DNA of 64,000 bases from Brachybacterium sp042666875 (GTDB taxonomy: Bacteria > Actinomycetota > Actinomycetes > Actinomycetales > Dermabacteraceae): contig NZ_JBHTCX010000002.1 in NCBI RefSeq assembly GCF_042666875.1, positions 372,001-436,000 of the forward strand. Direction: 5' to 3'. The translations under genes were made by a program, and so were the position numbers. This document shows positions 41,778 to 49,474 of the stretch, in pieces. Within the stretch, counting starts at the first letter, position 1. Every line of letters starts with the position of its first letter. The notes below the pieces were generated by a model. It had not been told where the DNA came from and searched no databases. It saw nothing but the letters and a program-made list of their open reading frames with translations.

Positions 41778-43154
41778 GTGACATCCACTGAGGCTTATGA
41801 AGCAGGACCGGACCGCGGCCTGGAGCGCACCCCGCCCCAGGACCTCGCTGCCGAGCGCGGCGTTCTCGGCGGGATGATGCTGTCCAAGGACGCGATCGCC
41901 GACGTCGTGGAGACCGTCCGCGGCAGTGACTTCTACCGCCCTGCGCACGAGATGATCTTCGAGGCGATCATCGACCTGTACGGCCGCGGCGAGCCCGCCG
42001 ACCTGGTCACCGTCTCCGACGAGCTCTCCAAGCGCGGCGAGCTGCAGCGCGTGGGCGGCGGCGCCTATCTCGCCGACCTCATCGACATGGTCCCCACCGC
42101 CGCCAACGCGGGCTTCTATGCCGAGATCGTCGTCGAGCGCGGCACCCTGCGCCGCCTGGTGGAGGCCGGCACCCGCATCGTCCAGCTCGGCTACGCGGCC
42201 GACGGCGGCGAGGTCGACGAGGTCATCAACGAGGCTCAGGCCCAGGTCTACGCGGTCACCGAGCGCGGTCAGAGCGAGGACTTCGTGCCGCTGGGCGAGG
42301 TGATCGACGAGACCCTGAACACGATCGAGGCCACCCAGAACCGCGGTGGTCAGGTCACCGGTATCCCCACCGGGTTCGCGGAGTTCGACGAGCTCACCCA
42401 GGGCCTGCACGGCGGGCAGATGATCATCTTCGCCGGCCGTCCCGCGATGGGTAAGACGACGCTGGGCATGGACGTGCTGCGCTCCGCCTCCATCCACAAT
42501 GGCAAGGCCTCGGTGATCTTCTCGCTGGAGATGGACAAGACCGAGATCACGATGCGCCTGCTCTCGGCCGAGTCGCAGGTTCCGATGAATCGCATGCGCG
42601 ACGGCTCGATGGACGACCGCGACTGGCAGGCCATGGCCCGCGCCATGAGCCGCATCGCCGACGCCCCGCTGTTCATGGACGACAGCGCGAACATGTCCCT
42701 GATGGAGATCCGTGCGAAGTGCCGCCGGCTCAAGCAGAAGCACGACCTGGGTCTGGTGGTCATCGACTACCTGCAGCTGATGAGCTCGGGCAAGAAGGTC
42801 GAGTCCCGTCAGCAGGAGGTCTCGGAGTTCTCCCGTGCCCTGAAGCTGCTGGCCAAGGAGATCGAGGTGCCCGTGATCGCGATCTCGCAGCTGAATCGTG
42901 GCAGCGAGCAGCGCCAGGACAAGACCCCGATGATGAGCGATCTGCGCGAATCCGGCTCGATCGAGCAGGACGCGGACCTCATCGTGCTGATCCACCGTGA
43001 GGACTACTACGAGAAGGAGTCCGCCCGCGCCGGCGAGGCCGACCTCATCCTCGCCAAGCACCGTAACGGTGCCACCAAGACGATCCCGGTCGCCTTCGAA
43101 GGCCACTACTCGCGGTTCAAGGACATGGCCGGCACCGGCGGCTTCAGCGGCTGA
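41778..43154 (+). CDS. dnaB: Replicative DNA helicase DnaB
   Basis: A 458-residue hexameric replicative helicase. The N-terminal primase-binding domain (about 15-120: PPQDLAAERGVLGGMMLSKDAI) and the RecA-type motor domain (about 190-455) are complete: Walker A AGRPAMGKTT, Walker B LVVIDYLQLM, the QLNRGSEQR motif and the RESGSIEQDAD arginine-finger region. There is no intein, although actinobacterial dnaB genes often carry one. Start is GTG 41778 with a promoter hexamer 6 nt upstream. The usual companions rpsF, ssb, rpsR and rplI are not adjacent on this window. Confidence 0.97.
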   Translation: MTSTEAYEAGPDRGLERTPPQDLAAERGVLGGMMLSKDAIADVVETVRGSDFYRPAHEMIFEAIIDLYGRGEPADLVTVSDELSKRGELQRVGGGAYLADLIDMVPTAANAGFYAEIVVERGTLRRLVEAGTRIVQLGYAADGGEVDEVINEAQAQVYAVTERGQSEDFVPLGEVIDETLNTIEATQNRGGQVTGIPTGFAEFDELTQGLHGGQMIIFAGRPAMGKTTLGMDVLRSASIHNGKASVIFSLEMDKTEITMRLLSAESQVPMNRMRDGSMDDRDWQAMARAMSRIADAPLFMDDSANMSLMEIRAKCRRLKQKHDLGLVVIDYLQLMSSGKKVESRQQEVSEFSRALKLLAKEIEVPVIAISQLNRGSEQRQDKTPMMSDLRESGSIEQDADLIVLIHREDYYEKESARAGEADLILAKHRNGATKTIPVAFEGHYSRFKDMAGTGGFSG

Positions 43155-43301
43155 GGTGCCGCGCCGGGTTCAGGCGCCCCGGTCCCCGGAAACGTCTCTG
43201 CGCTGACACAGAACCGTGGAACGGGCACGCGTGCCGCGGATTCTCAGCAGCGACCCCGATTCGAGGCGCGCTGACGGCGGTCGTGGGGATGCGGTGGCCG
43301 T

Positions 43302-43778
43302 ATGGGCGCCGTCACCGCCGCGGTCGGAGTGCACGAAGTCCCGCGGGCTTCCTTGGCCGCGGTGCCGGTCGCTGCGCCCGGATACGCCGACGAGTTCGCT
43401 CTCGAGCTGGACGTCCCGCCGCGCGCGAGCGCCGAGTCCTGGGCACGGGCGATGTTCGGGGACATCCCCGATACCGGGGAGCGAGTCATCTTCCGGGGCC
43501 TCCTGCGTCTGCGGCTGGAACCGGGGCCGTCGCCGGATGTAGTCGCCGGGTTCGTCGTCGCCGAGCGGAATCACGAGACGATCCGTCTCGAGGCGCATTC
43601 GCCCTTCCTCACCTGCCATCTCCTGGTGCGGACCCACGCCCTGCACGTCACGCTCACCACGGTGATGGACTACACCGGCCGCGCCGGGCCTGTGGTGTGG
43701 AGCCCCCTGTCCATGGCACACCGCCGTCTCGCGCCCGGGCTGCTCCGCGACGCGCAGGAGAAGCTGTCGTCTCCGTAG
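43302..43778 (+). CDS. DUF2867-like small protein
   Basis: A 158-residue soluble protein. RASAESWARAMFGDIP, a central beta-rich part (ETIRLEAHSPFLTCHLLV) and a C-terminal WSPLSMAHRRLAPGLLRDA helix resemble DUF2867 proteins of the SRPBCC-like fold. Function unknown. Start ATG 43302 is the first in frame, with neither a clear ribosome-binding site nor a promoter hexamer close by. The overlapping minus-strand frame (43170-43826) is an antisense shadow. Confidence 0.65.
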   Translation: MGAVTAAVGVHEVPRASLAAVPVAAPGYADEFALELDVPPRASAESWARAMFGDIPDTGERVIFRGLLRLRLEPGPSPDVVAGFVVAERNHETIRLEAHSPFLTCHLLVRTHALHVTLTTVMDYTGRAGPVVWSPLSMAHRRLAPGLLRDAQEKLSSP

Positions 43779-43810
43779 CGGTCGCGGGCCGACCAGATCC
43801 CAGGTTCCTA

Positions 43811-43838
43811 TTGTGGTGGCCATCACAGGTGCTACGGT
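43811..43838 (+). promoter_or_regulatory. Promoter with CRP/GlxR-like operator ahead of the acetate permease operon
   Basis: TTGTGG (43811-43816) and TACGGT (43833-43838) are 16 bp apart. TGTGGTGGCCATCACA (43812-43827) overlaps the -35 and matches the CRP-family consensus TGTGA-N6-TCACA except for one base. GlxR, the actinobacterial cAMP-responsive relative, controls acetate metabolism in corynebacteria (established), so catabolite control is a fair inference. Confidence 0.6.
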
Positions 43839-43901
43839 CAGCCTGAGTCCGGTGCTGCTCGCACCGGCCTGGCATCACCGCAGAACGAAGGAGTTGTGCC
43901 T

Positions 43902-44273
43902 GTGACCTCCTCTCCCCAGGGGACTCCCGGCCCTGTGCCGGATCCCGACGAGCCCCTCACCCCCACTGCCGAGCAGTTCCTCGCCGTCCAGAAGTCCGAG
44001 GAGTTCGGGCAGCTGCGCCGCAGCTTCCGCGGCTTCGCCATCCCGATGACGATCGCCTTCCTCGTCTGGTACCTGAGCTACGTGCTGCTGTCGACCTACG
44101 CCACGGGATTCATGTCGATCCAGGTGGTCGGATACCTGAACCTCGGCACGATCTTCGGGTTCAGCCAGTTCCTGATGACCTTCCTCATCACGTGGGCGTA
44201 CATCCGCCACGCCAACAAGTCGCTGGATCCGATCTCCAGCAGGATCCGTGGCGAGCTGGAGGGCACCGAATGA
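43902..44273 (+). CDS. DUF485 membrane protein, acetate permease partner
   Basis: A 123-residue protein with two membrane helices (about 45-70 and 80-105) and the family motifs FRGFAIPMTIAFLVWYL and TFLITWAYIRHANK. DUF485 (YjcH-type) genes precede actP in many bacteria. I choose GTG 43902 because AAGGAG is 8 nt upstream; GTG 43896 would leave only 2 nt. It overlaps the symporter gene by 4 bp (ATGA). Confidence 0.9.
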   Translation: MTSSPQGTPGPVPDPDEPLTPTAEQFLAVQKSEEFGQLRRSFRGFAIPMTIAFLVWYLSYVLLSTYATGFMSIQVVGYLNLGTIFGFSQFLMTFLITWAYIRHANKSLDPISSRIRGELEGTE

Positions 44274-45859
44274 ACGACATGGGCAATCCGATCCTGAACA
44301 TCTCGATCTTCCTCGCCTTCGTCATCATCACCCTGGTCGTGGTGGTGCGGGTCTCGAAGACGACCACATCGGCCGGGGACTTCTACCACGGCGGCCGCGC
44401 CTTCTCCGGTCGCCAGAACGGCATCGCCATCGCCGGTGACTACCTCTCGGCCGCCTCGTTCCTCGGCATCGTCGGGGCCGTCGCCCTCTACGGGTACGAC
44501 GGTCTGCTGTACTCGGTCGGCTTCCTCGTCGCCTGGTTGGTGGCGCTGCTGCTGGTGGCGGAGCCGCTGCGCAACACCGGCAAGTACACGATGGCCGACG
44601 TGCTGAGCTTCCGGATGCAGAAACGGCCGGTGCGCACCGCCGCCGCCACCTCCACCCTGGCGATCACGTTCTTCTACCTGCTCGCGCAGATGGCCGGCGC
44701 CGGGGCCCTGGTGTCCCTGCTGATCGGCATCGAGGGCCGCGTGGGTCAGTCGCTGGTGATCGCCGTCGTCGGCGTCGTGATGATCGCCTACGTGCTGATC
44801 GGTGGCATGAAGGGCACCACCTGGGTGCAGATCATCAAGGCCGTCCTGCTGATCACCGCCGTCGGCGTCACCACCGTGTGGATCCTGGCGCTGAACGGCT
44901 TCAACCTCTCCGCCCTGCTCGGACAGGCCGTCCAGAACCACCCGGAGGGGCAGGCGATCCTCGATCCGATGCTGCAGTACGGCACCTCCGGCGCCACCAA
45001 GCTGGGCTTCGTCTCCCTCGCGATCGCGCTCGTGTTCGGTGCCGCCGGGCTGCCCCACGTGCTGATGCGCTTCTACACGGTGCCCACCGCGAAGGAGGCC
45101 AGGCGCTCGGTGGTCTGGGCGATCGCCCTGATCGGCTTCTTCTACCTGTGCACCCTGGTGCTCGGGTTCGGGGCCGCCTACATGGTGGGCGTGGACACGA
45201 TCGACGCGCTGCCGGGCGGCTCGAACTCCGCGGCCCCGGCGCTCGCCTACGCCGTCGGCGGGACCGCCCTGATGGGCATCATCTCCGCGGTGGCCTTCGC
45301 GACCATCCTCGCGGTGGTGGCGGGCCTGACGATCACCGCCTCCGCCTCGTTCGCGCACGACATCTACAACGGCGTGATCAAGCGCGGCCAGGCCGACCCC
45401 CAGAAGGAGGTCACCGTCGCCCGGCGCACGGCGCTCGTGATCGGCGGCGTCTCGATCGTCGGCGGCATCCTCGCGGCCGAGCAGAACGTGGCATTCCTGG
45501 TCTCGCTCGCCTTCGCCGTGGCGGCCAGCGCCAACCTGCCCTCGATCCTCTACACCCTGTACTGGAAGCGGTTCAACACGCGCGGTTCGGTGTGGAGCAT
45601 CTACGGCGGCCTGTTCAGCGCACTGTTCCTCATCACGTTCTCCCCGGTGGTCTCCGGATCCGAGACGGCGATGATCCCCGGACTGGACTTCGCGTGGTTC
45701 CCGCTGTCCAACCCGGCGATCATCACGGTGCCGCTGGGCTTCTTCCTCGGCTGGCTCGGGTCGGTGACCTCCTCGGAGCGCAACGACCTCAAGCACGCCG
45801 AGATGGAGGTGCGCTCCATGACGGGCGCCGGCTCGGAGAAGGCCACCGTCACGCACTGA
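44270..45859 (+). CDS. actP: Sodium:solute symporter, acetate permease type
   Basis: A 529-residue SSS-family symporter with about thirteen helices: FYHGGRAFSGRQNGIAIAGDYLSAASFLG at the N-terminus and GLPHVLMRFYTVPTAKEARRS in the middle are characteristic of ActP/MctC-type monocarboxylate permeases. It takes up acetate and related short carboxylates with sodium or protons. It is coupled to the DUF485 gene and probably under the CRP/GlxR-like site at 43812. It would work naturally with PoxB, which produces acetate from pyruvate. Confidence 0.9.
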   Translation: MNDMGNPILNISIFLAFVIITLVVVVRVSKTTTSAGDFYHGGRAFSGRQNGIAIAGDYLSAASFLGIVGAVALYGYDGLLYSVGFLVAWLVALLLVAEPLRNTGKYTMADVLSFRMQKRPVRTAAATSTLAITFFYLLAQMAGAGALVSLLIGIEGRVGQSLVIAVVGVVMIAYVLIGGMKGTTWVQIIKAVLLITAVGVTTVWILALNGFNLSALLGQAVQNHPEGQAILDPMLQYGTSGATKLGFVSLAIALVFGAAGLPHVLMRFYTVPTAKEARRSVVWAIALIGFFYLCTLVLGFGAAYMVGVDTIDALPGGSNSAAPALAYAVGGTALMGIISAVAFATILAVVAGLTITASASFAHDIYNGVIKRGQADPQKEVTVARRTALVIGGVSIVGGILAAEQNVAFLVSLAFAVAASANLPSILYTLYWKRFNTRGSVWSIYGGLFSALFLITFSPVVSGSETAMIPGLDFAWFPLSNPAIITVPLGFFLGWLGSVTSSERNDLKHAEMEVRSMTGAGSEKATVTH

Positions 45860-45870
45860 CCCTGGCGGAC

Positions 45871-46794
45871 TCAGGCCAGCCGCAGCCCGGAGCTCGCCCC
45901 CACCGCCCGGTCGTGCAGCTCGATCACCTGCTGTTCCCGCGCGGTCGGGGCAGGGCCTGCGGTCTCCAGCAGCCGGCACACGGCCGAGTCGCGGGAGGCG
46001 GCGTCGTAGCGCTCGACCCAGCGCCGATACTCCTGGTCCCGCGGTGACCGGGCCGACAGCGACTCCAGGCGGTCCACCGTGATCCGCCACGGCTTCGGCG
46101 TCAGCCGTGCCCGGTACGAGTCGTGGACACGGCACAGGAGAACGTACAGCCGGTCGCTGCCGAGCTCACTCATCAGCTGCCGGGCCCGCTCGCTGCCGGG
46201 CTCGGCGCCGCTGCCGGTGACCAGCAGGCGGAAGCCGTTGCGGGTGCGGTAGGTGCGCATCCCCAGTTCGGGATGGCGGACGCTGAAGTCGGCGATCACC
46301 TGCAGGATCCGAGCATGCTCCTCACCGCGGGCCCCGGGGTCCGGGAGGCCGTACGCGTCGGGATCCTCCTCGGCGCCGGCCCCATCTCGGCCGCCACCGA
46401 ACAGACGCGTCAGGAGGCCGCCCCGGCCGCGCCGGCGGGAGGACATCTCAGAGCCCGTCGTCAGATCGACGTCGCTGATCAGCACGGCGTCCGTGTTCAG
46501 CACCGCGGCCCCGTACCGGTTGCGGGTGATGGCGGCGATCAGCTCGCCGTCGGGGGAGCGGACCTCCTCGAGCAGCTCCTCGGGCAGGCGGCGATCGGGG
46601 TAGTACTCCAGATCGCCGCGAAGCGCCCCCGGCCCACCGGCGGCCACGAGCCGCTGGAGCCTGGCGCGGGCATCGCGCTGGGCGTCCTCCTGCGAGAGGT
46701 CGGAGGAGCCTCGGATCGTGAGGGCGAACTCCCCGCGGCCGGGGAAGGTGACGACCTCGTCGGCGGTGGCCCAGTAGCGCGGGATCGGCTGCAT
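45871..46794 (-). CDS. Conserved hypothetical protein
   Basis: A 307-residue soluble protein I cannot name. The N-terminal third is beta-rich (EFALTIRGSSDLSQEDAQRD ...). A basic Gly/Arg loop (SSRRRGRGG) follows at about residue 150. The second half has a distinct motif series: HPELGMRTYRTRNGFRLLVTG, LMSELGSDRLYVLLCRVHDSYRARLTPKPWRI. This suggests an alpha/beta domain binding a phosphorylated or nucleotide ligand, which is a guess. Start ATG 46794 is 22 bp after the FMN reductase stop, so the two are probably co-transcribed; no ribosome-binding site is obvious. It converges on actP. Confidence 0.65.
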   Translation of the reverse strand: MQPIPRYWATADEVVTFPGRGEFALTIRGSSDLSQEDAQRDARARLQRLVAAGGPGALRGDLEYYPDRRLPEELLEEVRSPDGELIAAITRNRYGAAVLNTDAVLISDVDLTTGSEMSSRRRGRGGLLTRLFGGGRDGAGAEEDPDAYGLPDPGARGEEHARILQVIADFSVRHPELGMRTYRTRNGFRLLVTGSGAEPGSERARQLMSELGSDRLYVLLCRVHDSYRARLTPKPWRITVDRLESLSARSPRDQEYRRWVERYDAASRDSAVCRLLETAGPAPTAREQQVIELHDRAVGASSGLRLA

Positions 46795-46816
46795 GGAAGG
46801 ACTCGGGGCTCGGGGC

Positions 46817-47377
46817 TCAGCGGGTCGCGATGATTCGCGAAGTGGCCTTGACCAGGTCATCGACCAGGGCACCGGCCTTCTTCGCGGCGGACTCGGAGGG
46901 AGCGAACGTGCCGTCCTCGCCGAAGTCCGTGAAGACCGAGAGGGCCAGCTGCGTGCGCACGTCGATCATGTGGAAGTTGGAGATGATCGTGCGCCACTGC
47001 TCGACCGCGCGGATGCCTTTGTCCGCGCCGTAGGACACGAACGCGACGGGTTTCTCGCTCCACTCGGTGCCGAGCGAATCGAAGGCGTTCTTGAAGGCGC
47101 CCGGGACCCCGTGGTTGTACTCGGGAGTGACGAAGACGAAGCCGTCGCAGTCGTCGATCGCGGCGGACCAGCGCTGGACCCGCTCGTCCTCGTACTGCTT
47201 CCTGGCGGCGCCCGGCACCGTGGCCGACGTGAGGATGGGCAGGTCGAACTCCTTGAGATCGATGACCTCGAAGGCTGCTTCGCTCGCGCGGTCGCGGGCG
47301 ATCGGGGCGAGCCATTCGGCGACCCGGCCGCCCTTGCGCCCATCGCGCACCGAACCGATGATGATGCTGAGCTTCAT
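46817..47377 (-). CDS. NADPH-dependent FMN reductase family protein
   Basis: A 186-residue flavodoxin-fold reductase: IIGSVRDGRKGGRVAEW (phosphate-binding loop for FMN), TPEYNHGVPGAFKNAFDSLG (the family signature) and SYGADKG. Such enzymes reduce azo compounds, quinones, chromate or free FMN. Start ATG 47377 has GAAGGAG 5-6 nt upstream, and the segment containing that site is tandemly duplicated. It is followed by the hypothetical gene at 45871-46794 in a probable operon. Confidence 0.92.
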   Translation of the reverse strand: MKLSIIIGSVRDGRKGGRVAEWLAPIARDRASEAAFEVIDLKEFDLPILTSATVPGAARKQYEDERVQRWSAAIDDCDGFVFVTPEYNHGVPGAFKNAFDSLGTEWSEKPVAFVSYGADKGIRAVEQWRTIISNFHMIDVRTQLALSVFTDFGEDGTFAPSESAAKKAGALVDDLVKATSRIIATR

Positions 47378-47382
47378 GCTGT

Positions 47383-47412
47383 CTCCTTCGTGGGGCGCTC
47401 CTTCGTGGGGTG
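47383..47412. repeat. 15-bp tandem duplication of a ribosome-binding site
   Basis: CTCCTTCGTGGGGCG (47383-47397) is repeated as CTCCTTCGTGGGGTG (47398-47412). On the minus strand each copy carries CGAAGGAG; the proximal one serves the FMN reductase gene. Confidence 0.8.
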
Positions 47413-47485
47413 GCGGCGCCGCGGCGCGTCCACGAAGATCGTGCCATGCCGCCCCGGCGGGCGGCATCGGGTAGAGACTGGAGGG

Positions 47486-48064
47486 ATGGAATTCCTTCAC
47501 CAGCTGTGGACCCAGGTCGGCATCACCGGCTCCGGACTGCTCGGTGTGCTGATCTCCACCGCCGTGCTGTACGTGCTCTATGCGCTGATCCTGCAGATCG
47601 GGGGCCAGCGGCTGACGGCCAACCCCTCGGTGCTGAGCTTCTCGGTGATGGCGCTGCTGGGCGCACTGCTCGCCCGCGCCATGCTGGGGGAGTCGCCGAC
47701 GTTGGCCGGGGGCCTGGTCGCGGTCGCGACCCTGCTCTTGCTCGAGTTCACCCTGGGGCGGCTGCGCAGCGGGCTGGCGCGCACCTTCGCGCTGCACGGC
47801 CCGCAGGCGAGCGTGGTGATGATCCACGGCCACGTGCTGCCGTGGCGGCTGCGGCATCTCGGCGTCCAGGAGGAGCAGCTGCTGACCCTGCTGCGCCGGG
47901 CAGGTCTCCACTGCGTCCAGGACGCGGACCTGGTGATTCTCGAGCCTCGCGGGGCCCTGACGATCGTGCGCCGCGGCGAGTCCATCGACCGGCGTCTGGT
48001 CCAGGACGTCCGCGGAGCCGACAGCATCCCCCGATCCCTCCTGCATGAGGAGACCGGGGGATGA
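47486..48064 (+). CDS. DUF421/YetF-type membrane protein
   Basis: A 192-residue protein: three N-terminal helices (about residues 15-40, 50-66, 72-92), the motif SVMALLGALLARAM, and a C-terminal cytoplasmic alpha/beta DUF421 domain (VVMIHGHVLPWRLRHLGVQEEQLLTLLRRAG ... DADLVILEPRGALTIVRR). Function is poorly known; Bacillus relatives affect spore or envelope properties. Start ATG 47486 follows GGAGGG almost directly, and TAGAGA 8 nt upstream may be a -10, so the transcript may be nearly leaderless. Confidence 0.82.
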   Translation: MEFLHQLWTQVGITGSGLLGVLISTAVLYVLYALILQIGGQRLTANPSVLSFSVMALLGALLARAMLGESPTLAGGLVAVATLLLLEFTLGRLRSGLARTFALHGPQASVVMIHGHVLPWRLRHLGVQEEQLLTLLRRAGLHCVQDADLVILEPRGALTIVRRGESIDRRLVQDVRGADSIPRSLLHEETGG

Positions 48065-48084
48065 GCGGGCTGCGGCCGGCGTCT

Positions 48085-48144
48085 CGGTCAGGCCGGGTTC
48101 TCGGTCAGGCCGGGATCGCGGTCAGGCCAGCTTCGCGGTCAGCG
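48085..48144. repeat. 17-bp tandem repeats overlapping the OsmC stop codon
   Basis: CGGTCAGGCC occurs at 48085, 48102 and 48119, with a shortened copy at 48136, at an exact 17-bp period. The TCA at 48122-48124 is the stop codon of the minus-strand OsmC gene. Confidence 0.8.
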
Positions 48145-48559
48145 TGATGTCGACGCCGGAGAGCGCCTGGGAGACGGGGCAGTTCTTCTTCGCGTCCTCG
48201 GCGAGGCGCTGGAAGTCGGCGTCCTCGAGGCCGGGCACCTCGGCGGTGACCGTCAGCTCGATGCCGAGGATGCCGCCCTCGCCGACGTTGAAGGAGACCG
48301 CCGCGGAGGTCTCGACCGTGGTGGGCGGGGTCCCGTTCTCGCCGAGGCCGTTGGTCAGCGCCATCGCGAAGCAGGTCGCGTGAGCGGCGCCGATGAGCTC
48401 CTCGGGCGAGGTGGTGCCCTGCCCGCTCTCCTCGGCGCGGGCCTTCCAGTTCACCGGGAAGCTGCCCAGCTGCGAGGTCTCGAGGGTGGTGGTGCCGTTG
48501 CCGGAGGGCAGGTCCCCCTGCCAGGTGGTGCTCGCCGTGCTGATGATCGTGTTCGGCAT
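48122..48559 (-). CDS. OsmC/Ohr-family peroxiredoxin-like protein
   Basis: A 145-residue OsmC-type protein. The two redox cysteines are in AHATCFAMAL (about residue 62) and KKNCPVSQAL (about 127), and the catalytic Arg may be that in WKARAEE. OsmC proteins reduce organic hydroperoxides with thiol cofactors. Start ATG 48559 has GGAG upstream. It is divergent from a stress-type operon (DUF3140, small protein, SDR) across 229 bp that contain an inverted repeat GTGGTG-TG-CACCAC (48746-48759). Confidence 0.92.
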   Translation of the reverse strand: MPNTIISTASTTWQGDLPSGNGTTTLETSQLGSFPVNWKARAEESGQGTTSPEELIGAAHATCFAMALTNGLGENGTPPTTVETSAAVSFNVGEGGILGIELTVTAEVPGLEDADFQRLAEDAKKNCPVSQALSGVDITLTAKLA

Positions 48560-48788
48560 GTCTTCTCCTCCATCAGACGTCGCCATCACGTGCGTGAGGG
48601 CGTGCATCGCCCACGCTAGCGCCGTCCGCCGGACGCGTCGATGGCCCTGGTGATGGCTCCGGGGCCCGATCCGGACGGCGATGTCGCGGACCACCCGGTC
48701 GAGGTTCGCCCGTCGATCTTGACGCTCCCTGCCGCGCGGACGACCGTGGTGTGCACCACAGGGCGAGCAGACGAGGAGGCGATCGGAC

Positions 48789-49124
48789 ATGGCCGAATCC
48801 GTCGTCGACGAGGAGCTGTGGCAGGAGTTCCACAGCCTGGTGAACATGACCTCCGCGGAGCTGCGCGAGTGGCTCGCCACGGAAGGCGCCGGCGAGAGCA
48901 CGGAGACGTTCCCCGACCAGGCCGGCCGGCCGCTCTCGCGCGGCGTGCTGGATGTGCTCGGCAAGCGTCGCACCGACCTCACCGGCGAGGACGCGGACAT
49001 CATGCGACGCACCGTCGAGACCATCCGCACCCAGCGCGGAGAGGATCCCGAACCCACTGCGGGCGACGACGGCTGGCGGCGCGGGCTGATGTCGATCGGC
49101 CACGATCCGCTGAAGCCTCTCTGA
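48789..49124 (+). CDS. DUF3140 protein
   Basis: A 111-residue acidic soluble protein with the DUF3140 pattern: ELWQEFHSLVNMTSAELREWL, then GKRRTDLTGEDADIMRRTVETIR and a closing RRGLMSIGHDPLKP. Function unknown; members are often found with general-stress genes. GAGGAG lies 11 nt before ATG 48789. It leads a three-gene cluster ending in an SDR. Confidence 0.82.
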   Translation: MAESVVDEELWQEFHSLVNMTSAELREWLATEGAGESTETFPDQAGRPLSRGVLDVLGKRRTDLTGEDADIMRRTVETIRTQRGEDPEPTAGDDGWRRGLMSIGHDPLKPL

Positions 49125-49195
49125 CCCGTCCGACTCCGACCCGTCCGAAGCGCACCTTCCCCCTGCACCACGAACCACCCTCGAGGAGGAGACCC

Positions 49196-49474
49196 ATGGC
49201 ATCGCAGAGCATCACCACCACCGACCACGGCGAGATCCGCCGGTGGGTCGAGCAGCACGACGGCACCCCGGCCGGGGTCAAGGGCACCGGCGACTCCGGT
49301 GACGTCGGCGTGCTGCGCATCGACTTCCCCGGCGGGACCGGTGAGGAGCAGCTGGAGCACGTCAGCTGGGACGACTGGTTCGCGAAGTTCGACCAGCAGA
49401 ACCTCGCCTTCCTGTATCAGCAGGAGCAGGCCGACGGCGAGGACAGCACCTTCTTCAAGCTGGTTTCGCGATGA
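49196..49474 (+). CDS. Small conserved protein, stress-operon member
   Basis: A 92-residue soluble acidic protein. HGEIRRWVEQHDGTPAGVKGTG and GVLRIDFPGG resemble small proteins seen beside DUF3140 and hypervirulence-type stress genes in soil bacteria (from memory, not verified). No enzymatic motif. Start ATG 49196 has GAGGAGGAG upstream, and its stop overlaps the SDR start (ATGA). Confidence 0.75.
   Translation: MASQSITTTDHGEIRRWVEQHDGTPAGVKGTGDSGDVGVLRIDFPGGTGEEQLEHVSWDDWFAKFDQQNLAFLYQQEQADGEDSTFFKLVSR

Noticed and set aside
43170..43826. 218-codon minus-strand ORF overlapping the DUF2867-like gene
   Set aside because: The plus-strand product has family-like motifs; the antisense product is Arg/Gly-rich without hydrophobic core.
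44096..46135. 679-codon minus-strand open frame across actP
   Set aside because: Antisense to the actP/DUF485 operon, which has a promoter, ribosome-binding site and coupling.
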